The notes below the pieces were generated by a model. It ran no database searches. It saw nothing but the letters and a program-made list of their open reading frames with translations, and had not been told where the DNA came from. A stretch of DNA of 64,000 nucleotides from CAZEJS01 sp964512645 (lineage in GTDB: Bacteria; Actinomycetota; Geothermincolia; Fen-727; Anoxymicrobiaceae). The stretch is from NCBI GenBank assembly GCA_964512645.1, contig CAZEJS010000008.1:1-64000 (forward strand), given 5' to 3'. Made by a program: the position numbers and the translations under genes. Below are positions 52,819-63,053 of this stretch, piece by piece; the first letter of the stretch is position 1, and each line of letters starts with the position of its first letter.

Positions 52819-53995
52819 TGCTTGCGCGGCCAGGCGTTTGCCGACGTCGTGAACGAGAAGATCGCAGCCGACCGTTGCGTGCGCGCGGCCAGGCGTTTCA
52901 TTCATGAACGGGGCGCCGTGAGAAAAGACGCGGGACAGAGGCAACCACACTAGGCTGCTACGCGCCGCACCCGACCCCGTGAACGTCCAGAACGGCACTA
53001 TTTCCCGCATTTCCCGATGGAAACGGAAGCTCAGCGCTGTTTCGAACGCAGAGGTTCTTCTCCATGGCGGGAGCTGCCAGCCCTTATGGTTCAAGAACGC
53101 CTGCGGGCAACGAGGCCCGTTTGCGTCACAGGCGGTAGAGACGGGGGCAGGGCAGGCTGGATCTCGTGTGAGAAACAAACGACTTGCCAGAATGTGACTT
53201 GCTGACTTGAGCGAAGATTGCGGAGGCGACGGTTATCCAGGCCTCAAATAAGAGGCAGAAAATGGGCTGGGCCAAAAAATGGGCCGGGGAGGAGCGAGTG
53301 CTCGAAAAGCGCCGGAATGCGGGACGCCGGGAACCAGGAGAGAGATCCGGGCCCTGTCAGTTTCCGTTCCGTGTCGTGAAATACGACGGCCCGGCAGGCA
53401 GAAGAAAAAGCGTTTTGGCCTGATAGGCACGCCCAGTGCCAAAAAAGCAACGACACTGGCAGGCGAGTCAAAAACGAAAGGCACTCTCGCCCGCCAATTG
53501 TGCACGGCGAGCGGTATCGTGGCGAACGCCCGCCAATGCCTGAGGCCTAAAGCTTAACATCAAGTATGGGGTGTTCGAAAAGTACACGTGCAGCTTGTTG
53601 GATGCTCCAACTGTTGCTGAAGGGGGCTCTTCAGCGGCGGCAGGCCCATCCAAGAAGTCCAGTGACAGGCTGAGAGAAGGACGCGCATGTGCAAAAGCCG
53701 GCCACGGGGACTGCGATCCTTCCTCGAATCTGTCCCCAAGATGACCAGGACGGGGGAGATCCGAGCTGGACTGCAGCGAGAATTGCTGGACCGAGCAGAG
53801 GCGCCTGTAGAAAAGATGTGGAAATGTGGATATTCCAGGAACGCTGTCTGGAGAAGTTAATGCTGCAGAAAAAGGCGCAATTCTCAAGGAATAGCTGGGC
53901 GATACCGAGACGGGAATGTGGAAAGTGAAGGTGTCGGGACAGCGTCGAGAGTCCGCAAACGAGGCGTTTTCCACAGATTTGTTGAAAAGAACTCG

Positions 53996-54011
53996 TGTTT
54001 CACGTGAAACG
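53996..54011. promoter_or_regulatory. parS site
   Basis: TGTTTCACGTGAAACG matches the 16-base parS consensus at 15 positions. It lies in the gene-free region 434 bases before rsmG and 1.9 kb before parB. Confidence 0.93.
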
Positions 54012-54444
54012 TCGGGGTTTGGGAAAAAACGACCAGGCGCGGGAAAGAACGCAAGTGGGCAGAAGGAACGATGAGGACGCAAGCTAAAAGAAAGCAAACC
54101 TCAGTTGTCAGGAGGAAGGTCATGTCCGGAGCGCTTGCTGCAAAAAACGCAGGAAAGAAGAAGCGGTGGGGCGTGTAGACGCGGGATGCCACGAATTGGA
54201 GTGAGGCGCAGGGGCTGCCTGGTCATCACCAGGAGGTCCGGGCCGGGGGGAGACGAAGTGATTGTCAAGTACGAGGCAAGGCGGCAATATTTAAGGTGGG
54301 GGTCCCCCGGGAAATGGAAGGAGCGGCATCGAGAATTACCAATTAATGGTAATTATGGGGTCGGCATGCGGTTCAGGTAGAAGCTGGAGCTATTGCTCAC
54401 GCTGAAAGGAACGCCCGGACCGGGGTTTTCTCTGAGGAGATGAC

Positions 54445-55092
54445 GTGAACGAGGAAATATTCGACTTGCTGCGATTCTACGGCTTGAGCTGGGGAGAGAA
54501 GAAGGCTGAGAGGCTGGACGGATACCGTGGTCTCCTGGAATCGAGGCGGAGATGGGGGTCTCTAGCTTCGGAGGGCATGCAAGGCAGATGGAAGACGGTT
54601 CTGGCAGAGTCGCTTGCGGCGGCGCAGGCGTGCGACTTGCCCGCGGGATCCCGGGCCGTTGATTTAGGCTCGGGAGGGGGGCTGCTGGGAATTCCGCTGG
54701 CGATAGTCAGACCGAACATGGACGTCTGCCTGGTGGAATCGCGATCGCGCAAGGCGGCTTTTCTGGCCGAAGCCGCCGGAGCGCTGGACCTCGAGAACGT
54801 GACGGTCAGAAATGTCAGAGCTCAGTCACTCCTCGGCGTTGAGATTTTCGACCTCGCGGTATCGAGAGCAGCGGGCAAGCTGGCGGAGACTGGACCGCTG
54901 GCATTGGGCCTCCTGAAGCGGGGAGGCAGGTACGTAGCGTTGAAGTCCTCGGCCCCCGCGCAGGAAGCGGAGGAAGCGCTGGAGGCTATCGAGGGAGCAG
55001 GCGGCCGCCTGGCGGGGTTTCGCCCGGTAGCGTTCCCGGCCGGCACCGGTGCCGGAGGAGGCGCCTCGCTTGTCCTCGTCGAGAAGTTGTAA
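54445..55092 (+). CDS. rsmG: 16S rRNA (guanine-527-N7) methyltransferase
   Basis: The 215-residue product has the SAM-binding loop VDLGSGGGLLGIPLAI followed by VCLVESRSRKAAFLAEAAG. The RSMG-specific GRYVALKSSAPAQEAEEAL also fits. The GTG start at 54445 is preceded by GAGGAG at a good spacing. It is followed after 39 bases by parA. Confidence 0.95.
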   Translation: MNEEIFDLLRFYGLSWGEKKAERLDGYRGLLESRRRWGSLASEGMQGRWKTVLAESLAAAQACDLPAGSRAVDLGSGGGLLGIPLAIVRPNMDVCLVESRSRKAAFLAEAAGALDLENVTVRNVRAQSLLGVEIFDLAVSRAAGKLAETGPLALGLLKRGGRYVALKSSAPAQEAEEALEAIEGAGGRLAGFRPVAFPAGTGAGGGASLVLVEKL

Positions 55093-55131
55093 GATACTGA
55101 GCGCCGGTCTCTCGGCCGAGGGAGAAGACGA

Positions 55132-55950
<819 letters not shown>

Positions 55951-56861
55951 CGTCCTCATAGGTTCGGCCGCCGCGACCGAGGGCAACCGGCTGGAAGACA
56001 TCCCTGTCGGCGATATCCGGCCCAATCCCCGGCAGCCGCGCAAGAAGATCGACCGGGAGGCTCTCGACGAGATGGTCAGGTCGGTCGAGACGTTCGGCGT
56101 CGTTCAGCCGGTCATCGTCAGACCGGTTGGCACCGAGTACGAACTCATCGCGGGAGAGCGGAGGTGGAGGGCGGCACGGGAGGCGGGCCTGGAAACGGTC
56201 CCGGCGGTCGTCAGGCAGTCGACCGAGACGGACTCCCTGGAGATGGCGCTCATCGAGAACCTTCACAGGGCGGACCTGAACGGCATAGAGGAAGCCAACG
56301 CCTACCAGCAGCTCCTCGAGGATTTCGCCATAACCCACGAGGAGCTTTCGAAGAAGGTCGGCAGAAGTCGCGCCGCGGTCACCAACACACTCAGGCTCCT
56401 GCAACTGCCGGCCCGAATCCAGAAGGAAGTCATGGAGGAGAGGATCTCCACGGGTCACGCGAGGGCGCTGCTGGCGTTTCAGGAAAATCCCTCCCGGCAG
56501 GACTCCTTGTGTTCGAGGATAATCGCCGAGGGGCTCTCGGTGCGACAGGTCGAGGAGTTGTCCCAGGAGGGCCGGACCGTGCAGGAAGAATCTCCGGCCG
56601 CCGGAAGCGCACAGAGAGCCCAGCCGCCCGAGGAGGCCCTGGAGATGTTCGCCCGACTGCAGGAAGCGCTCGAGACGAGGGTCAAAGGCTCGGTCGGCAA
56701 GCGCAGGGGACGAGTGGTGATCGAATTCCGGAACATGCAGGACCTTCGCAGGATCTTCCAGTTGATCGTTCCCGGAGCCGGACAGGACGCGGGGGAAGCC
56801 TCAGAAGAGGACGCCGGGGGAGTTTCTAAAGAGGACGCGGGGGCCTGAAGGGCTTCCGGCA

Positions 56862-58316
56862 TCAGACTGGCAGGCGGTACAGGGCCATGCGGGCCTGGAG
56901 GGCCACCCTCTCGTCGCTGTCGAGCGAAGTCGTGGCAAGCGCGTCTGCCGCCGATGAGTCGCCAATTGCCCCGAGCTCCCTGACGGCGAAAAACCTTTCC
57001 CCGGCGTCGTTCGAGGCGAGCATCTCCAGGAGGGCCGCGGCCATCGGTTTGGTGTCCTGCGGGCCCCCCAGGTACCGGGGCCGTGCGCCGATCATGGCAA
57101 TGTCCACCGCCGGCTTCCCGCCGCGGCCGGGCCAGGCGAGCGCCAGGGAGACGGCAGCGGCGCGCCCCGGCGGGGTCCGCCCGTCTTCGGCGGCACAGAG
57201 GGCCTGTCGCGCCTTATCAGCCCTAACCCACGACAGCGCCCGGGCGGCGTTGATTTTCCAACGCTCGTCCCCTTCGCTCAGCGCTTCCAAAAGAACGTCG
57301 AGCGCGGTAACGTGGCCGGCGAGTCCCAGGGCGCAGGCGGAAGCCCAGCGGACGGGGGCGTATTCGTCCGCCAGCAGAAAGCCCAGCGCTGAGAGCGACT
57401 CCGCAGAACCGTTCTCCATGAGCGCGATCGAAGCAGCCGCCCGCAGGTGAACGTCGGCCTTCACGACAAGGGTCAGCAGAGGGACGGCGGAGGCGCCGCC
57501 CCCAGCCAGGAGGCGCAGCGCCGAAAGGGAGGGCACGTGGTCTCCCGCTTCGAGTACCCGCCCGAGAAGCGGGACGGCTTCATCAGGCGAGCCGGCCTCG
57601 ATCAGCGCGGCAGCGCTCGCGAGCAGACGGAGGGCGCCGGCTTCTGTAGTCGGCATGGCTTCGGCTGCCGCGGCTCGCGCCGCACGGTCCATGCCCGTGA
57701 GCGCCTCGCGGGCGATCGCGGAGACGCCGACGCGGCGGGAAGAAAGAGCCTCCTTCAGGGCCGCGCTCCCCTCAGGGCCGCGCAAGGCAAGGCATGACGC
57801 CGCCGCCCGGCGGACGGTCTCCTGCGGCGGCTCGGTGAGCGCGCGGGAAAGCGCCGCGACGGGAAAGGAGCCGCCCAGCCGGTGGATGGCGACCGAGGCC
57901 GCCGACGCGGAGAAGTAGTCCCCGCCCGCAACGGCATGGTCCAGCAGGCGGCTGAAAGAACCCGCGTCGCAGGCGAACGACAGGGCGCCCAGCAGGGCGG
58001 CGCGCACGCGCGCGTCCCGCTCGAGCTCCAGCTCGTCGAGCAGCATCGATGCCACGGCGGCATCCTCGACCTGAAGGCAGCGCTCGGCCAGGATGCTCCC
58101 GGGCGTTGCCGAGCGAAGCTTCTCCAGCAGCGCCGGGGCCGCGTCCGGCAGTAAGCGGCGCAGCGCCCGCGCGGCCGCCCTCGATACCGTCCCGGAACCG
58201 TGATCCAGCAGGCCCGCCAGGCGCGGGAAGTCACGCTCGGAGGCGGCGCGGGCGACCCGGTCGAGCCCGTCCCTGACTCCCGCCATGCCGTCCCCGGCAA
58301 TCGCTCTTCTTGCCAC
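56862..58316 (-). CDS. HEAT-repeat protein
   Basis: The 484-residue product is built almost entirely from Ala/Leu-rich helical pairs of about 30 residues. Typical units are VSRAAARALRRLLPDAAPAL, PVRWASACALGLAGHVTALD and ERFFAVRELGAIGDSSAADA. This is a HEAT/PBS-lyase-like solenoid, a protein-binding scaffold. No signal peptide or membrane helix is seen. It converges with parB, 13 bases apart, and is divergent from the first glycosyltransferase. Function unknown. Confidence 0.78.
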   Translation of the reverse strand: MARRAIAGDGMAGVRDGLDRVARAASERDFPRLAGLLDHGSGTVSRAAARALRRLLPDAAPALLEKLRSATPGSILAERCLQVEDAAVASMLLDELELERDARVRAALLGALSFACDAGSFSRLLDHAVAGGDYFSASAASVAIHRLGGSFPVAALSRALTEPPQETVRRAAASCLALRGPEGSAALKEALSSRRVGVSAIAREALTGMDRAARAAAAEAMPTTEAGALRLLASAAALIEAGSPDEAVPLLGRVLEAGDHVPSLSALRLLAGGGASAVPLLTLVVKADVHLRAAASIALMENGSAESLSALGFLLADEYAPVRWASACALGLAGHVTALDVLLEALSEGDERWKINAARALSWVRADKARQALCAAEDGRTPPGRAAAVSLALAWPGRGGKPAVDIAMIGARPRYLGGPQDTKPMAAALLEMLASNDAGERFFAVRELGAIGDSSAADALATTSLDSDERVALQARMALYRLPV

Positions 58317-58659
58317 GACAACCTCCCCCGAGACCCTTCTGCGCCCGCGGAACGAATCATAACGGGTGGAGACTGCACCGGGGAAGGGCGGGGGGGGGGG
58401 GCGGAATGAAAGACGGCCGGGTGGCGTCCAGCGGAAAAGACCCAGCGGGGTCGAAACCCCGTGGCAGGTGATGCAGAGAGGAAATGTGCAAGCGTCAGGG
58501 ACGAAGCTTCACGTGCGAAAAGTTCTCCGGGGCGCGGTTTCAGAGCCGGGAACATGACAGGCTTTCCCCCACGGGTGTAACCTTGGAACACGGCCTGTCA
58601 GGGAGAGGCGCCTTGTCACCGGGTGGGCCTGGGCTCCGGCTCCAAAGGATGGGAGAGCG
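58317..58659. other. Divergent intergenic region with G12 tract
   Basis: This 343-base stretch has no gene. A run of 12 G residues (58390-58401) lies 258 bases before the first glycosyltransferase. No clear -35/-10 pair was found for either direction. Confidence 0.6.
58390..58401 (+). repeat. Poly-G tract, 12 bases
   Basis: Twelve consecutive G residues stand in the upstream region of the glycosyltransferase cassette locus. Such tracts change length by slipped-strand mispairing and can switch promoters, but they are also common sequencing-error sites. Confidence 0.85.
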
Positions 58660-59712
58660 ATGGCTCGAGAGCATCAACGCGGAATGAGGCCCCCGGTCCC
58701 CATAGTGGTAGTGCTCTACCACCGTGAAGAAGAGGCAGGGAAGATGTTCCGCCAGCTCTCCAGGGTGACCGGCAACTACTCCCTGATAATCGTGAACAAC
58801 GGGTTTGACGACCACGGGCTCGTCAAGGAGCTCGAGCCCCTCCATTACGTTGAGAACCTGGAAAATACCGGTGCCATCCGTGGCATCAACCAGGGTCTCG
58901 ATCTCGCGGAGGGAAAATACGCAGCAGTCCTGCACAGCGACGTCCTCATCTACGACGAGGGCTGGCTGGACCACATCGTGGAGTTCATGGACAGGAGGCC
59001 GGACGTAGGGCTGGTGGGGCTTCAAGGCGCTCATACAGTGCGGGACGATGGACACTTCGAGTTCGAGACCAACATCGTCGATGACATGGGGCTATGCCCG
59101 GTGAGCCTGCGCCCGACCTGGCGCTTGACGGAGGCCGCGATGATCGACGGCGTCGGCTGGGTCATGCGCAACGACGGGACGCGCCTCGACGAGCGGTACG
59201 GCCTGATGCACTGCTACGACCTCGATCTCTCCCTTCAGTACTTACGCCGCGGGCTCAGGGTGTACGTGCTGGCGGCCGGATTTCACCACCTTATCCAGGA
59301 GCTGGGAGGCCCCGTTGAGATCAGCCGCTCGTCCCGGGGGCGCCCTGACTACCTTTGCCGGGTCGGCGGAGACGACGAACTTTACCACGAGAGGACAACC
59401 GAGCAGTTGAGGTCGAAGTGGGAGGGCATGCTGCCGGTTACCAGGGGCTTCAGGGACGAGGCTTACGGTTTTGCCCGGATGCTGGAGTTACGGGAGGACG
59501 TGGAGCGGATGGAGGAGGCCGTCGCGAAACTCCGGGAGGCGACGGGCGTGCTCCAGGAACAGGTCAGGCTGAAACGGCTCGAAGCAGGAGCGGCCACGAG
59601 GTACCTCCGAGAGATAGAAAGCTGCCGCGACCGCCAGAGGATGGAACTGCGCAAGGTGTCCGTCGAGGCGGAAGCCCTGAAGGGGCGGGCAAAGAGCTCC
59701 TTCCGCGGGTAA
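58660..59712 (+). CDS. GT2-like glycosyltransferase, cassette gene A
   Basis: The 350-residue product has a GT-A fold start: PVPIVVVLYHREEEAGKMF, then LIIVNNGFDDHG and NTGAIRGINQG. The metal-binding DXD equivalent is HSDVL. These resemble rhamnosyl- and hexosyltransferases of surface polysaccharide loci. After residue about 120 the sequence diverges from its two paralogues, apart from a block DGVGWVMRNDGTRLDERYG shared with gene C. The last 80 residues form a charged coiled coil. GGGAG precedes the ATG. Acceptor and donor sugars are unknown. Confidence 0.85.
   Translation: MAREHQRGMRPPVPIVVVLYHREEEAGKMFRQLSRVTGNYSLIIVNNGFDDHGLVKELEPLHYVENLENTGAIRGINQGLDLAEGKYAAVLHSDVLIYDEGWLDHIVEFMDRRPDVGLVGLQGAHTVRDDGHFEFETNIVDDMGLCPVSLRPTWRLTEAAMIDGVGWVMRNDGTRLDERYGLMHCYDLDLSLQYLRRGLRVYVLAAGFHHLIQELGGPVEISRSSRGRPDYLCRVGGDDELYHERTTEQLRSKWEGMLPVTRGFRDEAYGFARMLELREDVERMEEAVAKLREATGVLQEQVRLKRLEAGAATRYLREIESCRDRQRMELRKVSVEAEALKGRAKSSFRG
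58688..59018 (+). repeat. 331-bp glycosyltransferase 5' block, copy A
   Basis: This block is identical to 61587-61917 and 62674-63004 on the opposite strand, judging by direct reading of all three. It covers the codons from PPVP to LVG. Identity stops abruptly at both ends. Confidence 0.95.
59141..59245 (+). repeat. 105-bp second identity block, gene A
   Basis: These 105 bases are identical to 62447-62551 in gene C (opposite strand), while the sequence between this and the 331-bp block differs. Gene B lacks it. This is a mosaic pattern. Confidence 0.92.
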
Positions 59713-59715
59713 CCG

Positions 59716-60708
59716 TCAACCGTCGTTGATCCTGTTCTCGAGGACCTCCAGGCGCGCCAGGATCTCGGAGGCGCTTGCCCGCTCGAGCTCGCCTTGCGCC
59801 CTCAGCTTCAGGACCTCTCCCTCGAGCTCGGCCAGGTACCCGGTCTTCTTCGCGAGCTCTTCCTCTAGCTTCAACGCGTATTCGTTTACCCGCTTGCTCT
59901 CCTCCAGCACCTGCCGTGTTTGATCGACCATGGCCGCCAGGCTGGCGTTTTCCTGCTCGAGCCTGGCCAGCTTCCTCTCCGCGTCCGCTTTCTCCCGCGA
60001 AAGCCGTTGGACCTGCCGGGCGTCACTGGCGGGAAACGCCTTCAGAACGTACTGAAAAGCGACGGCCTCCCAACTGGCGAACGCTTTGAGGACTTCTTCC
60101 ATGTTGGCCAGTCCTAGCGGGTTGAGAGCGCTCTTGATATCGTTCCAGTTGATAACGGTCTCCGTCCAGTCGACCGCGTCCACGTAATAACCGCAGCACT
60201 CGAGCAGTTCGACGGCGCTCTTTCTGGTGAAGAACCGGAGGTGCGTTTCATCGAGGATTCCGGCGTCCATGTAGTCGAACTCGCCCAGCAGGAGCTTCAG
60301 CCTTATCGAAACGTGCGCGACGTTGGGGACCGAAACCAGTACATAGCCCCCCGGCGACAGGAGCTCTCTCGTCTGGACCAGGATGCCCCGGGGGTCCTTG
60401 AGGTGCTCAATGATGTCCCCGAACAGGCCCACGTCATATCTTTCGCCCCCCAGGGCGGTCGTGAGGTCGAGATCGTCGATATCGCCGACAACGACCCGGT
60501 CGCACACGGCTTTCGCTTTCTCCGCCGCGTCGGCGTCCAGTTCTATTCCGAGGACATAACAGCCGTTCTTCTTCAGTTCCTTCGAAACGAGGCCGGTCCA
60601 GCACCCGAAATCGACGACCCGCTTGTTCACGCCACAAAGAGATATCAGCTTGGCGTGGGAACCTCCTTCTCGGGTCGGATCGGCCCTGCTGTACAGCTCA
60701 TTCCCCAT
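59716..60708 (-). CDS. SAM methyltransferase with C-terminal coiled coil
   Basis: The 330-residue product has a class I methyltransferase domain: VVDFGCWTGLVSKELKKNG (motif I variant), then VLGIELDADAAEKAK, VVVGDIDDL and DVGLFGDIIEHLKDP with GGYVLVSVPN. This is the Methyltransf_23 type found in glycan loci, where it methylates sugars. Residues after about 225 are a long coiled coil. GGGAGG lies 8 bases before the ATG. It sits between inverted copies of the 331-bp repeat and so would be turned over by any inversion between them. Confidence 0.82.
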   Translation of the reverse strand: MGNELYSRADPTREGGSHAKLISLCGVNKRVVDFGCWTGLVSKELKKNGCYVLGIELDADAAEKAKAVCDRVVVGDIDDLDLTTALGGERYDVGLFGDIIEHLKDPRGILVQTRELLSPGGYVLVSVPNVAHVSIRLKLLLGEFDYMDAGILDETHLRFFTRKSAVELLECCGYYVDAVDWTETVINWNDIKSALNPLGLANMEEVLKAFASWEAVAFQYVLKAFPASDARQVQRLSREKADAERKLARLEQENASLAAMVDQTRQVLEESKRVNEYALKLEEELAKKTGYLAELEGEVLKLRAQGELERASASEILARLEVLENRINDG

Positions 60709-60823
60709 GAAAATTACCTCCCTGGATGCGATCGGCCACGCCCGTCAGGGTGACGCAAGGCCCTGTCGCGCCGGCCCCTCCGTCCCTCCGTGTTATCGGC
60801 CGGAATGGCCGCCAAGCGATATC

Positions 60824-61930
60824 TTACAACCGGGGGATCCCCCTTCTGACGTATGCGGCCGACTTGTTGAGGGCCTTCAACATGCCCCGTGTCCGTGCGT
60901 GGTGCACGAACCTGGACAACAGGCTTCGCGGAGCGGGAGTGAGGACCGTCTCCCCGACCTCTGCCGGCACGCCGGTCACAGGCGAAGCGAGCGCACCCTC
61001 GAGAGCCATGTAGTAGAGGTTCAAAAATTCCAGTTCCGCCTGGCCGGCCGCGTACTCCCCCTCGAGTTCCCGCGCCCTCTCGGCAAGCGACTCCAGCTCG
61101 CAATCCGTGCGCCGTGCCTCTTCGGCCAACTTCTTGTACCTGTCCTCGAGATGGCTGTAACGGAGGCGCAGTTCGTCCAGCCTGGCCCCCATCTGCTTCG
61201 TCTCGGCAGCAAAACGCTTCTCGTCGGAATAGGCCCTCTCCAGCGGGAGGAGCCCTGACCATTTCTCGGCCAGACGGGCCCTGGATTCCGTATCCACGTC
61301 GTCCTCACCGGACCCCTGACACTCATGTTCGACGTTCGCGGAATAGACATTGAAGCCGAGCTCTTGATATTGGAAAGAGAGGTCAACGGCAGCCCGGCCC
61401 GGGACCGTGTCGCACGACTCGTCGAGCCTAATTACGCCCGCACGAGAAACCCAGCCCGCCCCCTTGATCGCCGCAACCTCGGTGAATCTCCAGACGGGTT
61501 GGTCCGGCCGCCACCCTTCCATGTCGACCTCATCGACCGCGCGCCGGCAGCTTCCGTCGACCTCCACCCGGTGGAATCCCCCCAGTCCCACCAGCCCTAC
61601 GTCCGGCCTCCTGTCCATGAACTCCACGATGTGGTCCAGCCAGCCCTCGTCGTAGATGAGGACGTCGCTGTGCAGGACTGCTGCGTATTTTCCCTCCGCG
61701 AGATCGAGACCCTGGTTGATGCCACGGATGGCACCGGTATTTTCCAGGTTCTCAACGTAATGGAGGGGCTCGAGCTCCTTGACGAGCCCGTGGTCGTCAA
61801 ACCCGTTGTTCACGATTATCAGGGAGTAGTTGCCGGTCACCCTGGAGAGCTGGCGGAACATCTTCCCTGCCTCTTCTTCACGGTGGTAGAGCACTACCAC
61901 TATGGGGACCGGGGGCCTATCAACTTTCAT
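60824..61930 (-). CDS. GT2-like glycosyltransferase, cassette gene B
   Basis: The 368-residue product shares its first 120 residues with genes A and C and then differs: FHRVEVDGSCRRAVDEVDME, WRFTEVAAIKGAGWVSRAG and a long coiled coil at the C-terminus. The ATG lies one base after the gene C stop (TGAGATG), so the two are translationally coupled. Different 3' domains suggest different acceptors or partners. Confidence 0.85.
   Translation of the reverse strand: MKVDRPPVPIVVVLYHREEEAGKMFRQLSRVTGNYSLIIVNNGFDDHGLVKELEPLHYVENLENTGAIRGINQGLDLAEGKYAAVLHSDVLIYDEGWLDHIVEFMDRRPDVGLVGLGGFHRVEVDGSCRRAVDEVDMEGWRPDQPVWRFTEVAAIKGAGWVSRAGVIRLDESCDTVPGRAAVDLSFQYQELGFNVYSANVEHECQGSGEDDVDTESRARLAEKWSGLLPLERAYSDEKRFAAETKQMGARLDELRLRYSHLEDRYKKLAEEARRTDCELESLAERARELEGEYAAGQAELEFLNLYYMALEGALASPVTGVPAEVGETVLTPAPRSLLSRFVHHARTRGMLKALNKSAAYVRRGIPRL
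61587..61917 (-). repeat. 331-bp glycosyltransferase 5' block, copy B
   Basis: It is identical to copies A and C and lies at the 5' end of gene B. It is inverted relative to copy A and direct relative to copy C. Three further bases (61584-61586) are shared with copy C only. Confidence 0.95.
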
Positions 61931-61931
61931 C

Positions 61932-63053
61932 TCATTTGACCTGTTCGTTGTAATCAGTGACGGAATCAGCCCGCCCTGGAAAGCGATGTTCCAGGGCAGC
62001 GGCCCCGGGAGGCACGCGAAGACCTGATTCCATGCGGGATATGTCGTCCTTCAGCCTGTTACGTTCGGATTCGACGAGGCGAACTTCTTTCTGCAGCCTT
62101 TCAACGTACTCAATTCCTTCCCGGAGCGCCTTCTGCTTGTTCCCGTTCGCTGTTTCGAGCCGAACGACAGCGTCCCGCACTGATTGTGCCCGCGACCTCA
62201 GCTCCTCGACAGAAGCCTTCAGGAGCCTTTCCAGTTCGAACGAACAGCCCTCGTCCCTGAAGCCCCTGGTAATTGGCAACAGGGAGCACCACTTCTCGGC
62301 CAGCCTCTTCTTTGCTTCGTTGTAATACGCGGCATCGTCGCCCCCGACGCTCTTCAGGTATTCCATGCATGAACGGGACGACAGGGAGAAGTCGTCCGCG
62401 AAATGAAACACGGCAACAGAGGCGGCAAATACCCGGTGCCCCCCTTGTAAGTACTGAAGGGAGAGATCGAGGTCGTAGCAGTGCATCAGGCCGTACCGCT
62501 CGTCGAGGCGCGTCCCGTCGTTGCGCATGACCCAGCCGACGCCGTCGATCACCGCCACCTCGGTGAAGCGCCAGGTGGGCCGACAGTAAAGGGGACTTAC
62601 CGTTCTGTTGTTGTAGACAGTTGACTCGTTAATATAATTGCCGTCGTTCCCGAGCGAGTGCCGGCCGGCCAGTCCCACCAGCCCTACGTCCGGCCTCCTG
62701 TCCATGAACTCCACGATGTGGTCCAGCCAGCCCTCGTCGTAGATGAGGACGTCGCTGTGCAGGACTGCTGCGTATTTTCCCTCCGCGAGATCGAGACCCT
62801 GGTTGATGCCACGGATGGCACCGGTATTTTCCAGGTTCTCAACGTAATGGAGGGGCTCGAGCTCCTTGACGAGCCCGTGGTCGTCAAACCCGTTGTTCAC
62901 GATTATCAGGGAGTAGTTGCCGGTCACCCTGGAGAGCTGGCGGAACATCTTCCCTGCCTCTTCTTCACGGTGGTAGAGCACTACCACTATGGGGACCGGG
63001 GGCCCTGGACCTTCTATGTCGCCCGATTCATTTGCTGCCGGCATGATTTCCAT
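61932..63053 (-). CDS. GT2-like glycosyltransferase, cassette gene C
   Basis: The 373-residue product begins with an extra MEIMPAANESGDIEGPG before the shared PPVPIVVVLYH block. After the block it has YNNRTVSPLYCRPTWRFTEV, then a stretch identical to gene A (DGVGWVMRNDGTRLDERYG). It then has its own C-terminus with a coiled coil. The gene is the first of the minus-strand pair with gene B. The function is the same as predicted for A and B; substrates are unknown. Confidence 0.85.
   Translation of the reverse strand: MEIMPAANESGDIEGPGPPVPIVVVLYHREEEAGKMFRQLSRVTGNYSLIIVNNGFDDHGLVKELEPLHYVENLENTGAIRGINQGLDLAEGKYAAVLHSDVLIYDEGWLDHIVEFMDRRPDVGLVGLAGRHSLGNDGNYINESTVYNNRTVSPLYCRPTWRFTEVAVIDGVGWVMRNDGTRLDERYGLMHCYDLDLSLQYLQGGHRVFAASVAVFHFADDFSLSSRSCMEYLKSVGGDDAAYYNEAKKRLAEKWCSLLPITRGFRDEGCSFELERLLKASVEELRSRAQSVRDAVVRLETANGNKQKALREGIEYVERLQKEVRLVESERNRLKDDISRMESGLRVPPGAAALEHRFPGRADSVTDYNEQVK
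62447..62551 (-). repeat. 105-bp second identity block, gene C
   Basis: This is identical to 59141-59245 in gene A and absent from gene B. Confidence 0.92.
62674..63004 (-). repeat. 331-bp glycosyltransferase 5' block, copy C
   Basis: It is identical to copies A and B and lies at the 5' end of gene C, in the same orientation as copy B. Confidence 0.95.

Larger units (their letters stand above)
52763..54444. other. 1.7-kb gene-free region between jag and rsmG
   Basis: I see no credible gene here. Open frames on both strands lack family motifs, good starts and codon structure. The plus strand is strikingly purine-rich in its right half. It holds the parS-like sites, a strong hairpin at 52794-52818, TTTTCCACA at 53967-53975 and TGTGGAAAT/TGTGGATAT at 53817-53833. 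A role as centromere or origin-proximal DnaA/ParB loading zone is the best guess. Confidence 0.65.

Noticed and set aside
53468..54097. 209-residue open frame on the minus strand in the parS region
   Set aside because: No domain, odd composition, and it runs through a parS site (giving DVSRETR), which suggests non-coding DNA.
58688..63004. 331-bp repeats considered as insertion sequences
   Set aside because: They contain only the 5' part of a glycosyltransferase, with no transposase and no terminal inverted repeats.
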